Shown here in pieces: positions 7,095 to 16,263 of a stretch of DNA of 64,000 nucleotides. Made by a program: the position numbers and the translations under genes. Source of the DNA: Butyrivibrio sp. AE3009 (lineage in GTDB: Bacteria > Bacillota > Clostridia > Lachnospirales > Lachnospiraceae); assembly GCF_000420845.1 (NCBI RefSeq), contig NZ_ATVS01000001.1, positions 124,001 through 188,000 on the forward strand. Direction: 5' to 3'. The notes below the pieces were generated by a model. That model was not told the DNA's origin. It ran no database searches and saw only the letters and a program-made list of their open reading frames with translations. The number at the start of each line of letters is the position of its first letter. Position 1 is the first letter of the stretch.

Positions 7095-8141
7095 TTACAG
7101 TGCGTACTGGATCAAAAGTCTAAGAACATTCTCGGCTCCGTCCCTGTGGCTCCTCTCATAGCCGTGAGAAGCATAGACACCTGCGCCGATAAGTCCATGC
7201 TTTAAGTCTACACCTGATCTTAAGGTTGCTTCAACATCGCTTCCGTAGTGAGGATAGATGTCAACTGCGTAATCAGTGCCGCTCTCTTTGGCTGCAGCGA
7301 TAAGTCCCTGAACTACGGGGTAGCTGTAAGGGCCTCCGCTATCCTTGGCACAGATGGAAACCTGCTTCTCTGTGCAGGTAAGGCCGTCGCCAACACATCC
7401 CATGTCCACAGAAATAGCCTCAGTGCACCCTTCCGGAACGCAGCCGGAGCCGCCGTGACCAACTTCTTCAAAAACAGTGATATGAGCATACAGCGCTCTC
7501 TTAGGAGTAATCTTCTTTTCCTTGATATATTTGGCAAGGCCAAGAAGGATGCCTACGCTGAGCTTGTCATCAAGGAATCTGGACTTGATATAGCCTTTTT
7601 CCGTCACTCTTACATTGGGTTCAAAGCATACGATATCTCCAACGGAGATTCCAAGCTTCTCTGTGTCCTTCCTGTTCTTAACATCCTCATCCAGAACTAC
7701 TTCGCAGTTCTCCCAGGTTCTCTTGGTCTCATCATATTTGCCGTTAACATGGATAGAAGCGTTATTGAGCTGGAAGGTTCCCTCGTAGATACCGTCAAAC
7801 TTGGTCACAACCCTTACGTTCTCAGTCTCTGCATTGTTGGGGTTCATACCTCCGAGATTGGTGAGCTGAAGCCTTCCGTTCTCCTTGATTGTTGCCACCA
7901 TTCCGCCGAGAGTATCAGTGTGGGCCTCAAGTAACAGTCCGTTCTTCTTGTCCTTACCGGTGAGGTCAACAATGACGCCGCCTTTATTTGTAATAGTTGC
8001 CTTAAAGCCAAGCTTCTCGAACTCTTTCTTAACCCAGGCAGCAGCTTCCTCTGTATAGCCTGTAGGGGAATCGATGTTTAAGAGCTCTGTGGTCTCTTTT
8101 ACGATAAAATCTGTGTATTTCTTAAGTGTAAGTTTCTTCAT
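7095..8141 (-). CDS. M42-family metallo-aminopeptidase
   Basis: A 348-residue dinuclear-zinc aminopeptidase of the M42 (glutamyl aminopeptidase / endoglucanase M / DAPEP) family. Metal-binding and catalytic motifs are visible: EAHTDTLGG (His-x-Asp), SRFLDDKLSV (bridging Asp), TVFEEVGHGG (catalytic Glu-Glu), SVDMGCVG (Asp) and a C-terminal GVYASHGYERSH (His). The region between the first Asp and the bridging Asp is the inserted PDZ-like/tetrahedral domain. No signal peptide, so cytosolic peptide trimming is expected. AAAGGCGGTGA precedes the start. It lies in an operon between a histidine phosphatase and the NrtR-like gene. Substrate preference cannot be read from sequence. Confidence 0.92.
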   Translation of the reverse strand: MKKLTLKKYTDFIVKETTELLNIDSPTGYTEEAAAWVKKEFEKLGFKATITNKGGVIVDLTGKDKKNGLLLEAHTDTLGGMVATIKENGRLQLTNLGGMNPNNAETENVRVVTKFDGIYEGTFQLNNASIHVNGKYDETKRTWENCEVVLDEDVKNRKDTEKLGISVGDIVCFEPNVRVTEKGYIKSRFLDDKLSVGILLGLAKYIKEKKITPKRALYAHITVFEEVGHGGSGCVPEGCTEAISVDMGCVGDGLTCTEKQVSICAKDSGGPYSYPVVQGLIAAAKESGTDYAVDIYPHYGSDVEATLRSGVDLKHGLIGAGVYASHGYERSHRDGAENVLRLLIQYAL

Positions 8142-8168
8142 AATGTCACCGCCTTTATATTTTCTTTT

Positions 8169-8705
8169 TTATAAAAAGTCATATCTCTTGATCTCGCAGT
8201 TCTTAATACCGCAGGAGGAGAATTCTTCATTGGTCATCTCTCTGAAATAGGACTCAACCATTCGGGTAATGCCGTTATGGGCCACCAGGATCACCTCCCT
8301 GTCCCCGACCTTGATGTCGTCTATCAGGTTGTAGATTCTCTGGGCCAGCTGCAGCATGGATTCACCGGTGCCGAAGCGGCTGGCCATATCCTTTTTGGCC
8401 TCATGAAACTCCGCGCCGTCCCTGGGCGTTGACTCATATCTGCCAAAGTTTTGCTCAATAAGCCTTGGCTCCACCACCATAGGGATTCCCGTGATCTCGG
8501 AAATGTGCCTTGCAGTCTCCCTGGCCCTTACAAGGGGAGATGTGAGGATGACGTCTGCGGTTATGCCCAGTTCAAGGATCTTCCTGCCGGTTTCCTCGGC
8601 CTGCTTATGTCCCAATTCCGTAAGTTCTATGTCCGTGGCTCCGCATATCTTGTTCTCAACGTTCCAGACCGTCTCTCCGTGTCTGATAAAATAAAAATGA
8701 TCCAT
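8169..8705 (-). CDS. Histidine phosphatase family protein (phosphoglycerate-mutase-like)
   Basis: A 178-residue protein using the ATG at 8705, chosen because the family begins at once with FYFIRHGETVWN and an AAGGAAG site lies upstream; an in-frame start at 8771 would add a non-homologous 22-residue leader. The catalytic RHGE motif is at residues ~8-11, the acid Glu in LIEQNFGRYE and the second His in VILVAHNG. The family includes cobalamin-pathway phosphatases and broad-specificity phosphatases; no cobalamin genes are nearby, so the substrate is open. It is the first gene of the operon with the M42 peptidase and NrtR-like protein. Confidence 0.9.
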   Translation of the reverse strand: MDHFYFIRHGETVWNVENKICGATDIELTELGHKQAEETGRKILELGITADVILTSPLVRARETARHISEITGIPMVVEPRLIEQNFGRYESTPRDGAEFHEAKKDMASRFGTGESMLQLAQRIYNLIDDIKVGDREVILVAHNGITRMVESYFREMTNEEFSSCGIKNCEIKRYDFL

Positions 8706-8783
8706 GTAAAAATGACTTCCTTCTTCCTTGATTACTATAGTAATAAAATACATCCTTGTCCATTTTACCATTAAAATGCAAAA

Positions 8784-8817
8784 AAGCCACAGTACTCCTT
8801 TAGGAGCACTGCGGCTT
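8784..8817 (-). terminator. Intrinsic terminator of the CAP-domain gene
   Basis: A 15-position stem with a 4-base loop, followed on the minus strand by a run of T. On the minus-strand RNA the two irregular positions are G-U pairs, whereas on the plus strand they would be A-C mismatches, so the structure evidently works in the leftward transcript ending the CAP gene. Confidence 0.85.
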
Positions 8818-8845
8818 CAAGTTCATATTTATTTATAGGATCAGA

Positions 8846-9406
8846 TCAATATCCGAACTCCTGTGCCCAATACCAGCTTCCGTCACCTGTCTGGCAAATT
8901 GCGATACCAACTGTCTTGTAGCCGGCATCCATAATGTTGGCTGCATGAGTAGGTGAATTCATCCATGCTGTATATACACTGTCAGCTGACTGATAGAGCT
9001 TGGCAAGATTCTCTCCGTACTGAACATTGCTGTCTACAGTCCAGAATGCTGAACCATTGGGTCTTGTGTGTGAGAATGACTGTGTGATCTCATTGGCACG
9101 AACCTGAGCTGCATTAGTGAGAGCCTGGCTCCATGCAAGAGCGGGAAGTCCCTGAGCTGCTCTCTGCTGATTCATAAGGTTGAATACAGCTGTGCAGGCA
9201 TCGGTTGCTGCCTGGCTGGATGTTGTAGTACCTGCAAGGGCGATGGCCTCATCATCGATGTAGATCTCGCCTACTCCCTCATCAAGTCCTCTTACAGCAG
9301 CCTGATCGTCAATCATCGCATCCTCATTAACTGCTCCGCAGGCGATAGTTGCAAATCCCAATACTGCGGCAAGTGCAATTGCATAAACCTTTTTTAACTT
9401 TTTCAT
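8846..9406 (-). CDS. Secreted CAP/SCP-domain protein
   Basis: A 186-residue exported protein. The start at 9406 is preferred because TAGGAGATTG lies just upstream and it yields a clean signal sequence (MKKLKKVYAIALAAVLGFATIAC). The cysteine could be lipidated although the lipobox (TIAC) is weak. The mature part has a short acidic linker and then a CAP domain (~65-186): NLMNQQRAAQGLPALAWSQA, SFSHTRPNGS with the conserved His, NVQYGENLAKLY, and PTHAANIMDAGYKTVGIAIC. Bacterial CAP proteins (YkwD type) are cell-surface proteins of poorly known function. It is monocistronic with a strong terminator. Confidence 0.9.
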   Translation of the reverse strand: MKKLKKVYAIALAAVLGFATIACGAVNEDAMIDDQAAVRGLDEGVGEIYIDDEAIALAGTTTSSQAATDACTAVFNLMNQQRAAQGLPALAWSQALTNAAQVRANEITQSFSHTRPNGSAFWTVDSNVQYGENLAKLYQSADSVYTAWMNSPTHAANIMDAGYKTVGIAICQTGDGSWYWAQEFGY

Positions 9407-9679
9407 AGTACAATCTCCTAATATCAAAACTAACGGAATACTCGATAATTTTGCCCCATATTCCTACCTAAATATTACCTTACCCCCATAGTCCAAACAA
9501 TATAATAGAGATAACTTTTTTATGAAAATGAGTTAATTATTTCAAAGTATGTGTATACTTTTTGAAATTTTATTATTAAGTTAAGCTTAGTATAACAAGA
9601 TGTAGTATACTAATCAGAGGTGACAACCATTATACGTTTTCGTATCACAGAATTTATTTGCTCAACAAAGGAGAAATGT

Positions 9680-10687
9680 ATGAAAAAATTATTGTCCAAA
9701 ATCCACAACGAAGGATTTCGATGGAACGACATCATTATCTTTCCGTTTTTGATGTCATATGTACTGATCTTGCTGGGACAGCTGATTGGAATTTTGCTGT
9801 TCTATATGATTTTCGGTAATCCCCACGATTACGATGGTCTTACATCAACCTTTTCAATGTATCTTCCCTTCCTTGGCATATGGTGTGTTGTGCTTCTCTA
9901 CTTATTGTTCAAGCGAAACAGACCTATCTACAAGGCTCTGTGGACCCGTCCCAAGGGAAATACATTCCTTATGTTTGTGTACGGTCTTCTTATCGGAGGC
10001 GGTCTCAATGGTCTTTGCGCATTAGCTGCCTGGCTTCACAAGGATATTTTCCTCTACTACGATTCCTTCAAGCCATTGCCTCTTTTCCTTATCCTGGTGA
10101 CGGTTCTTATCCAGTCCTCAGCGGAGGAGCTTATCTGCAGAGGTTTCCTGTATCAGAGACTTCGAAGAAGCTTTAAGAATCCCCTTGTTGCGATTATCGG
10201 CAACTCAGTTTTCTTCGGACTTATTCACCTTGGAAACGACGGCGTTGGCCCTCTTGCAATCCTGGATATATGTCTTTCCGGCCTTCTGTTCTCACTGATG
10301 GTTTATTACTTTGACAGTATCTGGTGCGCCTTCGCTGCCCACACAGCCTGGAATTACATGCAGAACATCATTCTGGGTCTTCCCAACAGCGGACTGGTAT
10401 CCACTTTCTCCATTTTCAAGCTGGATGCCGCCACAGCTATGGACAGTGCCTTCTACAATGTAGCCTTCGGTGTTGAGGGAACTGTTTTCTCAGTAATTGA
10501 GCTGGCCATTGCCTGCCTTGTAATGTTCCTTATCGGAAGAAGACGCCAGCAAAGAGATACCCAGATCTGGCCAAAGCCTGTTGTTGCACCTGAAATGCCG
10601 CAGCAGGAAGCTGTTCCATATACTCAGCAGCAGTATAATAACATTCCAAACGATCAGAACAATCAATCCAACCAGAATAATCAATAA
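9680..10687 (+). CDS. CPBP-family intramembrane glutamic protease with Gln/Asn-rich tail
   Basis: A 335-residue membrane protein. The start at 9680 follows AAAGGAGAAATGT. About eight hydrophobic helices carry the CPBP (Abi/Rce1-type) motifs: SSAEELICRGFLYQRL (EExxxR), FFGLIHLGN (FxxxH) and a third His/Asn motif in AAHTAWNYMQN. The family includes prenyl-protein and bacteriocin-immunity proteases; the substrate here is unknown. The cytosolic tail (~300-335) is rich in Gln and Asn (YTQQQYNNIPNDQNNQSNQ), a feature shared with two other membrane proteins in this window. The stop TAA shares a base with the start of the next gene, so it is coupled to the DinB polymerase. Confidence 0.88.
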   Translation: MKKLLSKIHNEGFRWNDIIIFPFLMSYVLILLGQLIGILLFYMIFGNPHDYDGLTSTFSMYLPFLGIWCVVLLYLLFKRNRPIYKALWTRPKGNTFLMFVYGLLIGGGLNGLCALAAWLHKDIFLYYDSFKPLPLFLILVTVLIQSSAEELICRGFLYQRLRRSFKNPLVAIIGNSVFFGLIHLGNDGVGPLAILDICLSGLLFSLMVYYFDSIWCAFAAHTAWNYMQNIILGLPNSGLVSTFSIFKLDAATAMDSAFYNVAFGVEGTVFSVIELAIACLVMFLIGRRRQQRDTQIWPKPVVAPEMPQQEAVPYTQQQYNNIPNDQNNQSNQNNQ

Positions 10688-12003
10688 TGCAAATTAGTTA
10701 TACAGAGTACGAAAACATCATATTTCACATTGACGTCAACTCGGCTTTCCTCTCCTGGTCAGCTCTTAAAAAGCTGCAGGAGGAGCCGGGAAGCGTTGAT
10801 CTGCGCACCATTCCTTCCGCCGTCGGAGGGGACGTCAAGTCCCGCCATGGTATCATCACCGCCAAATCCATTCCTGCCAAAAAATACGGAATCGTCACAG
10901 GTGAACCTGTGGTCAAGGCTCTTCAGAAGTGCCCCAAGCTGGTACTGGTTGAGTCTGATTTTGCTACCTACAAGATGTATTCACGGGCCTTTATCGAGAT
11001 CCTTCACAAGTACTCTCCTGTTATCGAGCAGGTCTCCGTAGATGAGGCCTATGTAGATATGACAGGAACCTACAGCCTGTACAAGGATCTGGAGACTCCG
11101 GACTGTCCTTTTCCAATCTGTGTGGCCCATAGGATCAAGGATGAAGTCAGGGATACCCTTGGCTTTACTGTTAATGTTGGAATATCCTGTAACAAACTTC
11201 TGGCAAAGATGGCCAGTGATTTTCAAAAGCCCGATAAGATCCACACTCTTTTCCCTGAGGAAATCCCGGATAAAATGTGGCCTCTTCCCATAGGTGACCT
11301 CTACGGCTGTGGCAAACAGACCGCGCAAAGGCTTATGGGCCTGGGCATCCGCACCATAGGCGATGCTGCACATGCTGATACCGAGATGCTGCTGTCAATC
11401 CTTGGTGAGAATGCGGGAAGCTACATCTATGCCAGCGCCAACGGCTACGGTTCCACCAACGTCTCCGGTTCCTACGACGATGCCAAGAGCTACTCCAACG
11501 AGACAACACTTTCTTCAGACCTTAATTCAGACAGCTACGACAAGGACATTATTCCTGTTCTTAAATATCTGTCAGGGAAGGTTTCGGAGAGACTTAAAAA
11601 AGACCATGTATACGGCCGTACTGTCACTGTTTCGGTCAAGACAGGTAACTTCAAGCGCCACTCAGCTCAGATGCAGCTGGATAATTCTATAGATGATGCC
11701 AAGGCTATCTTTGACTGCGCTAAGGCACTGTCGGACAAACTGCTTCTTGGAACCTTTGGACTATTTGCAAAAGGAGAAGTAATAAGACTTGTGGGCGTTG
11801 GAGTAACCAAGCTTGATGACGGCTCCTACAGACAGATGAGCCTTTTTGACATGATGGAGGAAAAAAGTGATAATGCGCCCTCCATTGATACCGAGAAGAT
11901 GAAAAAGCTTGATGCCATGACCGAAAAACTCACCGGCGCTTACGGAAAAGGCATTATAAAAAAAGCAAGCTCCCTTAAGCCAAAGGGCTCAAAGGAGCAA
12001 TAA
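10687..12003 (+). CDS. dinB: Y-family DNA polymerase IV (DinB)
   Basis: A 438-residue translesion polymerase. Catalytic motifs are present: IIFHIDVNSAFLSW (first Asp of the active site), SVDEAYVDMTGT (SVDEA with the Asp-Glu pair), VNVGISCNKLLAKMASDFQKPD (finger/palm segment), a helix-hairpin-helix region (PIGDLYGCGKQTAQRLMGLG) and a C-terminal little-finger domain. A steric-gate aromatic residue is expected near VNSAFLSW. It overlaps the upstream CPBP gene by one base and shows no separate promoter or LexA-type box, unlike the second Y-family polymerase at 56047. Its 3' end overlaps the convergent RluA gene by 15 bases. Confidence 0.93.
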   Translation: MQISYTEYENIIFHIDVNSAFLSWSALKKLQEEPGSVDLRTIPSAVGGDVKSRHGIITAKSIPAKKYGIVTGEPVVKALQKCPKLVLVESDFATYKMYSRAFIEILHKYSPVIEQVSVDEAYVDMTGTYSLYKDLETPDCPFPICVAHRIKDEVRDTLGFTVNVGISCNKLLAKMASDFQKPDKIHTLFPEEIPDKMWPLPIGDLYGCGKQTAQRLMGLGIRTIGDAAHADTEMLLSILGENAGSYIYASANGYGSTNVSGSYDDAKSYSNETTLSSDLNSDSYDKDIIPVLKYLSGKVSERLKKDHVYGRTVTVSVKTGNFKRHSAQMQLDNSIDDAKAIFDCAKALSDKLLLGTFGLFAKGEVIRLVGVGVTKLDDGSYRQMSLFDMMEEKSDNAPSIDTEKMKKLDAMTEKLTGAYGKGIIKKASSLKPKGSKEQ

Positions 12004-12999
12004 TCCCGCCATATCTTCAGGGAGAGGTGCTTCAAACTTAAGACTCTCTCCGGATAATGGTTGTTTAAATTCTAAATGGGCCGCATGAAGTGCGGCTCTT
12101 TTCATGCCATGGTGATCTCGAATTTCTTTCCCATACAGAGAATCTCCAAGAAGGGGATGACCTATGTACTGCATATGGACCCTTATCTGATGGGTTCTGC
12201 CGGTATCGAGGTGAAGCCGAACCAGCGCATAGTCCTCAAACTGCTGCTCCACAAGGTAGTGAGTTATGGCTTCTTTCCCATCCTCTCTGACCTGGCGGAT
12301 CATCCGGTCACCGGGAAGTCGTTCTATCGGAGCATTTACGGTTCCCTCTTTTTTCTCAAATACACCTGAGCACAGGGCCAGATACTCTTTTCTCCTGGAC
12401 ATATTTCTTGTCTGGTCTGATAAAAGAGCGGCGCTGTGTCTGTTCTTGGCAAATATAATGAGGCCCGAAGTCTCACGGTCAAGGCGCCCTATCACGCGAA
12501 TAACGTGCTGCTGCCCTGTTCTGTTATAATACCCGGCAAGCCTGTTGCTGAGGGAGTCCGTGAAATGAGCATAGGACGGGTGAACAACCATGTCTCCCGG
12601 CTTATTAACCAGGATCAGGTCCTCATCCTCATAGACCACCTCTATAGGCGCATCTGAGGGGACTATCTCTGAGGCATTGTCATTATCTTCGTATATCTTG
12701 ATCCGAAGGACATCTCCTTCATAAACCTTATCTATTGCTCTTGCGGGAGCAAAGTCGCCATAATCCTTGTCCTTAGGCATTTCAGGAAGAAAGGTTGTAT
12801 CTTTCTTTGGATGGACTTCAGACTCTTTTATCAGGATTCCATCCTCAAACTGTTTACATCTTGCTTCTTCTCTTGCGGAGATATTAAGTACCTTACGCAG
12901 AAGCTCATGGATGGTCATTCCTGATTCTGCAGAAGTTACGGCATATTCTATTTCTCTGAAACTATCTGACACTACTATTATTTCTTCTTTCCGATTCAA
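11989..12999 (-). CDS. RluA-family RNA pseudouridine synthase
   Basis: A 336-residue RluA/RluD-type pseudouridine synthase. Residues ~20-110 form an N-terminal S4-like region. The catalytic domain has VVYEDEDLILVNKPGDMVVHP, the active-site Asp in IGRLDRETSGLI, and the C-terminal TGRTHQIRVHMQYIGHPLLGD and RAALHAAHLEF motifs. It modifies uridines in rRNA or tRNA; the exact position cannot be assigned. Its start overlaps the stop of the upstream response-regulator gene by 4 bases (ATGA), so the two are co-translated. It converges on dinB. Confidence 0.93.
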   Translation of the reverse strand: MNRKEEIIVVSDSFREIEYAVTSAESGMTIHELLRKVLNISAREEARCKQFEDGILIKESEVHPKKDTTFLPEMPKDKDYGDFAPARAIDKVYEGDVLRIKIYEDNDNASEIVPSDAPIEVVYEDEDLILVNKPGDMVVHPSYAHFTDSLSNRLAGYYNRTGQQHVIRVIGRLDRETSGLIIFAKNRHSAALLSDQTRNMSRRKEYLALCSGVFEKKEGTVNAPIERLPGDRMIRQVREDGKEAITHYLVEQQFEDYALVRLHLDTGRTHQIRVHMQYIGHPLLGDSLYGKEIRDHHGMKRAALHAAHLEFKQPLSGESLKFEAPLPEDMAGLLLL

Positions 13000-13766
13000 T
13001 TATTACTGCCAAAAAAATCAGCAATTACCTTTAGAAGCTCATCCTGCCCGATGGTCTTTTGCAAAAATCCAATGCAGTTAAGCTCATTGCTGTCCGAGAC
13101 TCCGGCCAGATCTGTCCTGCCCGTAAGGAAAAATACCGGAATATCTCTGGTACTCTCATTATCATGAAGCATCTTGAGAACCTGCGGGCCGCTGACATCG
13201 GGCATCTCAAAGTCAAGAAGGATAAGATCCGCCGTATTATTCTCAAACCACTTAAAAGCCTGCTGCCCGGAGCATGCCATGGAAACCTTGTATTTTACCT
13301 TAAGCCACTGCCTGACAAGCCCCATGTAGTTGGTATCGTCGTCTATGATAAGAACAGATTTCCTTGTCTCACCGGTCGTATCCCTGTTAAAAAACTCGGT
13401 TACCACCTGAATATATTCGTCATTATCCAGAGGTCTGTCAAAGACCTTGTATACTCTGTCTTTTGGAAGCTGTGAAAGCACCGGCGATGTATCCGCAGCC
13501 TCTCCAACCAGTATAAGCTGTTTATTACCTTCTTCAAGCTTTTTTGCAAGGAATCTGATAAGTGCCTCGTCTATCACTTCGCCGGACTCCATGTAATAAG
13601 TCAGAATGCCGCACTTATCCCACTTAGCTGTGATATCTGCTTTGCTTGCAGGGACATACCCGGCTTCTATCCCACTGCTTTCCCCGCTACCTTGAATTTT
13701 CTTTACCAATACTTTGATGAAAAAGGATTCCTTGGAACCTATCATCATTACGCATTTTGGTATCAT
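12996..13766 (-). CDS. Two-part response regulator without output domain
   Basis: A 256-residue protein. The C-terminal half (~135-256) is a complete receiver: VLIIDDD (acidic residues), LILLDFEMPDVSG (phospho-Asp), VFFLTGR (Thr) and FLQKTIGQDEL (Lys). The N-terminal half (~1-120) has the same length and a similar strand pattern (CVMMIGSKESFFIKVLVKKI, KQLILVGEAADTS) but lacks the conserved Asp pair, so it reads as a degenerate receiver-like domain. There is no DNA-binding or GGDEF output, so it is probably a signalling adaptor. No kinase is adjacent. It is co-transcribed with the RluA gene. Confidence 0.82.
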   Translation of the reverse strand: MIPKCVMMIGSKESFFIKVLVKKIQGSGESSGIEAGYVPASKADITAKWDKCGILTYYMESGEVIDEALIRFLAKKLEEGNKQLILVGEAADTSPVLSQLPKDRVYKVFDRPLDNDEYIQVVTEFFNRDTTGETRKSVLIIDDDTNYMGLVRQWLKVKYKVSMACSGQQAFKWFENNTADLILLDFEMPDVSGPQVLKMLHDNESTRDIPVFFLTGRTDLAGVSDSNELNCIGFLQKTIGQDELLKVIADFFGSNN

Positions 13767-13866
13767 ACTTCCCCTCCGAAGAACATTTTGAGAACAAATC
13801 TATTATAGCATTGTTATGTGTAGGCTATCTTATCTAAATATTCTCTTCGGCAGAAAATTTCTTTTC

Positions 13867-13895
13867 TTTTTTGGGAACACTATATATGGTATAAT
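13867..13895 (+). promoter_or_regulatory. Probable promoter of the PhoH-PIN gene
   Basis: A consensus -10 TATAAT (13890-13895) with a T-rich weak -35 (TTTTTT, 13867-13872) at 17-base spacing, ending 38 bases before the ATG at 13933. The -10 is clear, the -35 is weak. Confidence 0.45.
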
Positions 13896-13932
13896 GATGT
13901 TACAAGTCATATAAATATAGGGGGATCTACGC

Positions 13933-15324
13933 ATGAAGAAGATCTATGTTTTGGACACCAACGTTTTGATTCAGGCACCCCATGCATTGAAGTGCTTTGA
14001 GGATAACGAGGTCGTTCTTCCGCTGGTAGTATTGGAGGAGCTCGATGCCCACAAGAGAGATGAGGGCGAGCGAGGCGCCAACGTCAGGGAGGCGATCAGG
14101 ATCTTGGAACAGCTCAGGGGTTCAGGGGACCTTATCAAAGGGGTCAAAATGGACAACGGTGGCTTTCTGCGGGTTGAAAAGAATTTCAAGGATGTGGAAC
14201 TTCCCAAGGACTTGTCAGAATATAAGTCTGACAATCGCATACTTAAGGTCTGCAAGGGCCTTACAGATTCAAGCAAAAATAAGGTGATCCTTGTTACCAA
14301 GGACATACTTATGCGTATCAAAGCCGGTATTCTCGGCGTCAAATCAGAGGATTTTACAACACAACAGGTAGCAGACAGAACGGATCAGTACAGCGGTCGA
14401 ATCGACGTGTACGCTCCCGAGGATATCTTCAAGGATTTCAAGAAAAAAGGAATTCCTGTGGATAAGGTATACTGCTGCGATGAGAACGGCAAGCAGTACA
14501 CTCCCGAACTGTTTGAGAACGAGTTCGTAGTGGTAAGAGCCGACCAATCCACCAACAAAACCCAGATGGGAAGGGTCTGTGGCAGCGTCATCAAAAAGCT
14601 CGAATATGAAAAAGCCCAGCCCTATGGCGTCAAGCCAAGAAACGCCGGCCAGTACTTCCTTCAGGAAGCTCTTATGCAGCCTGCGGATGTGGCTCCTCTC
14701 GTTATCGTCAAAGGTATGGCAGGAACAGCCAAGACCTTCTACTCTCTTGCCGTGGGCCTTGAAAAAATGATCAATCGCCCCACCGGTGAGTACAGAAGAA
14801 TCCTGGTGTGCAGACCCAATTCACAGTTTGATGATGACATCGGATTTTTGCCCGGTGATGAGCAGGAAAAGATCTCTCCTCTCATGAGACCCATCATCGA
14901 CAACCTTGAGCAGCTCATCGACTCCAATGAGGAGGAGCGCTACAAGGATGAAAAAGAGCTTCAGGGCAAGACCGATGAAGTCTTTGAAAGAGGCATCGTT
15001 CAGTGCGAAGCCCTTAACTTCATCCGAGGCCGCTCTATTCTTAAGACCTATCTTATTATCGATGAAGCACAGAACATGACACCTACTCAGGCCAAGGGTA
15101 TCATCACCAGAGCAGGCAAAGATACCAAGATCATTCTTCTTGGCGATCCTAATCAGATAGACAGACCATTCCTTGATGACAGAACCAACGGTCTTTCCTA
15201 TGCCTGTGAGCATATGAAGGGAAGCCCTCTGGCCTGGCAGATCTCATTGTCAGCTTCCGAGTGCGAACGAAGCAGACTGGCGATGGATGCTATTGAGAGA
15301 ATGAGGGATAAAAAAGACTTTTAA
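13933..15324 (+). CDS. PhoH-family ATPase with N-terminal PIN RNase domain
   Basis: A 463-residue YlaK/PhoH2-type protein. Residues ~1-145 are a PIN nuclease domain (KIYVLDTNVLIQAPHALKCF with the first metal-binding Asp, VVLEELDAHKRDEGERG, and DNRILKVCKGL with a distal Asp). Residues ~230-450 are a PhoH ATPase: PLVIVKGMAGTAKTF (Walker A), RPNSQFDDDIGFLPGD, TYLIIDEAQNMTP (Walker B) and LLGDPNQIDRPFLDD. Members of this family are described as RNA helicase/RNase proteins. It has its own promoter and is monocistronic; a long palindromic repeat follows the stop. Confidence 0.93.
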   Translation: MKKIYVLDTNVLIQAPHALKCFEDNEVVLPLVVLEELDAHKRDEGERGANVREAIRILEQLRGSGDLIKGVKMDNGGFLRVEKNFKDVELPKDLSEYKSDNRILKVCKGLTDSSKNKVILVTKDILMRIKAGILGVKSEDFTTQQVADRTDQYSGRIDVYAPEDIFKDFKKKGIPVDKVYCCDENGKQYTPELFENEFVVVRADQSTNKTQMGRVCGSVIKKLEYEKAQPYGVKPRNAGQYFLQEALMQPADVAPLVIVKGMAGTAKTFYSLAVGLEKMINRPTGEYRRILVCRPNSQFDDDIGFLPGDEQEKISPLMRPIIDNLEQLIDSNEEERYKDEKELQGKTDEVFERGIVQCEALNFIRGRSILKTYLIIDEAQNMTPTQAKGIITRAGKDTKIILLGDPNQIDRPFLDDRTNGLSYACEHMKGSPLAWQISLSASECERSRLAMDAIERMRDKKDF

Positions 15325-15365
15325 GTGAAGTCCGGAATTAGCCGATACCGGTGTCAGATGACAGA

Positions 15366-15452
15366 GGGACGGTTGTGAGTAGGTGGGGACGGTTCTTTGT
15401 GACTCGCTTCGTGAGTCACAAAGAACCGTCCCCACCTACTCGCAACCGTCCC
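15366..15452 (-). repeat. Long palindromic repeat element, copy 1
   Basis: An almost perfect inverted repeat, 40-base arms around a short loop, starting GGGACGGTTGTGAGT and containing GGGGACGGTTCTTTG. It lies between the convergent PhoH and ABC-permease genes. Compared with the copy at 41431-41515 the GGACGGTTGTGAGT and GGGGACGGTTCTT blocks are constant, while the bases between and beyond them differ in both arms so that pairing is kept. The loop (GCTTCGT) is the reverse complement of the loop in copy 2, so the two copies are in opposite orientation. It may also end both flanking transcripts. Confidence 0.85.
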
Positions 15453-15471
15453 TGCTATCATCCGGGCATTA

Positions 15472-16263
15472 TTAACTTGCCAAATCTTTCTTGATATATG
15501 CAATATAAGTTGCAACAGTAACCGCTACTATCACTACAATGGCCACTGGGATGCTGTACTTAGGTGCGTCCATCCCTGCGAATATTTCCGACGCATTTGC
15601 ATAGGAAAACGGTCCTATAAACAGATAATCCTTCATATCCGGAATAACTCTTCCCATAATGTCATATACATATACAACAAGCGACATTCCAAGTGCCAGG
15701 CCCATTCGGTTCTTACTTGATGTTGCGGATATCAGATATGCTATAGCTGCAACTTCCACATTCATAAGAAGCATGCTTCCAAGGAACCTGGTGAGTTCCG
15801 ATATCGGCACTTCTTCTCCCAGACAGACAAATCCAAGCGCATAAAGTACAGCACAGATAACGGTAAATAAGATCAGATTAACAAGAATGGTAATCCCTTT
15901 GGCAGTTATAACCTTGCCTCTTGATACCGGCAGGGAAAAAAGGAACTCTCCCGTATGTCCGTCTTCCTCCTTGGATAGCATTGAGGATGCAAAAAATGCT
16001 GCGAACATCACGCTTCCAAGACCGTGTACGGTACCGACTTCCGTTGCGAAAAACCCGCCGATAGTTGCTATGCTTAAGGTGCTCATTCCAAAAGCATCGG
16101 AAAAGGCTCCCATCTGAGAGAAGCTATCTGCCATTTCCATCACATCGCCTTCCATACTTGTGTACATCATAATACAGATAAACCCAAGTCCTCCCACAGT
16201 CAGCGCCCAGATCAGAAGGCTCTTCAGATTTAGCCTAAATTCCTGCCCTATTATCGCTCTCAT
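15472..16263 (-). CDS. ABC-2 type transporter permease
   Basis: A 263-residue membrane protein with about six hydrophobic helices, beginning RAIIGQEFRLNLKSLLIWAL, a typical ABC-2 permease start (cytosolic amphipathic helix then first membrane helix). SSMLSKEEDGHTGEFLFSLPVSRGKVITAK is the conserved cytosolic segment that contacts the ATPase in these exporters. It overlaps the start of its ATP-binding partner's stop region by 4 bases (ATGA), so the two form one exporter. The cargo is unknown; the family includes drug, lantibiotic and lipid exporters. Confidence 0.9.
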   Translation of the reverse strand: MRAIIGQEFRLNLKSLLIWALTVGGLGFICIMMYTSMEGDVMEMADSFSQMGAFSDAFGMSTLSIATIGGFFATEVGTVHGLGSVMFAAFFASSMLSKEEDGHTGEFLFSLPVSRGKVITAKGITILVNLILFTVICAVLYALGFVCLGEEVPISELTRFLGSMLLMNVEVAAIAYLISATSSKNRMGLALGMSLVVYVYDIMGRVIPDMKDYLFIGPFSYANASEIFAGMDAPKYSIPVAIVVIVAVTVATYIAYIKKDLAS

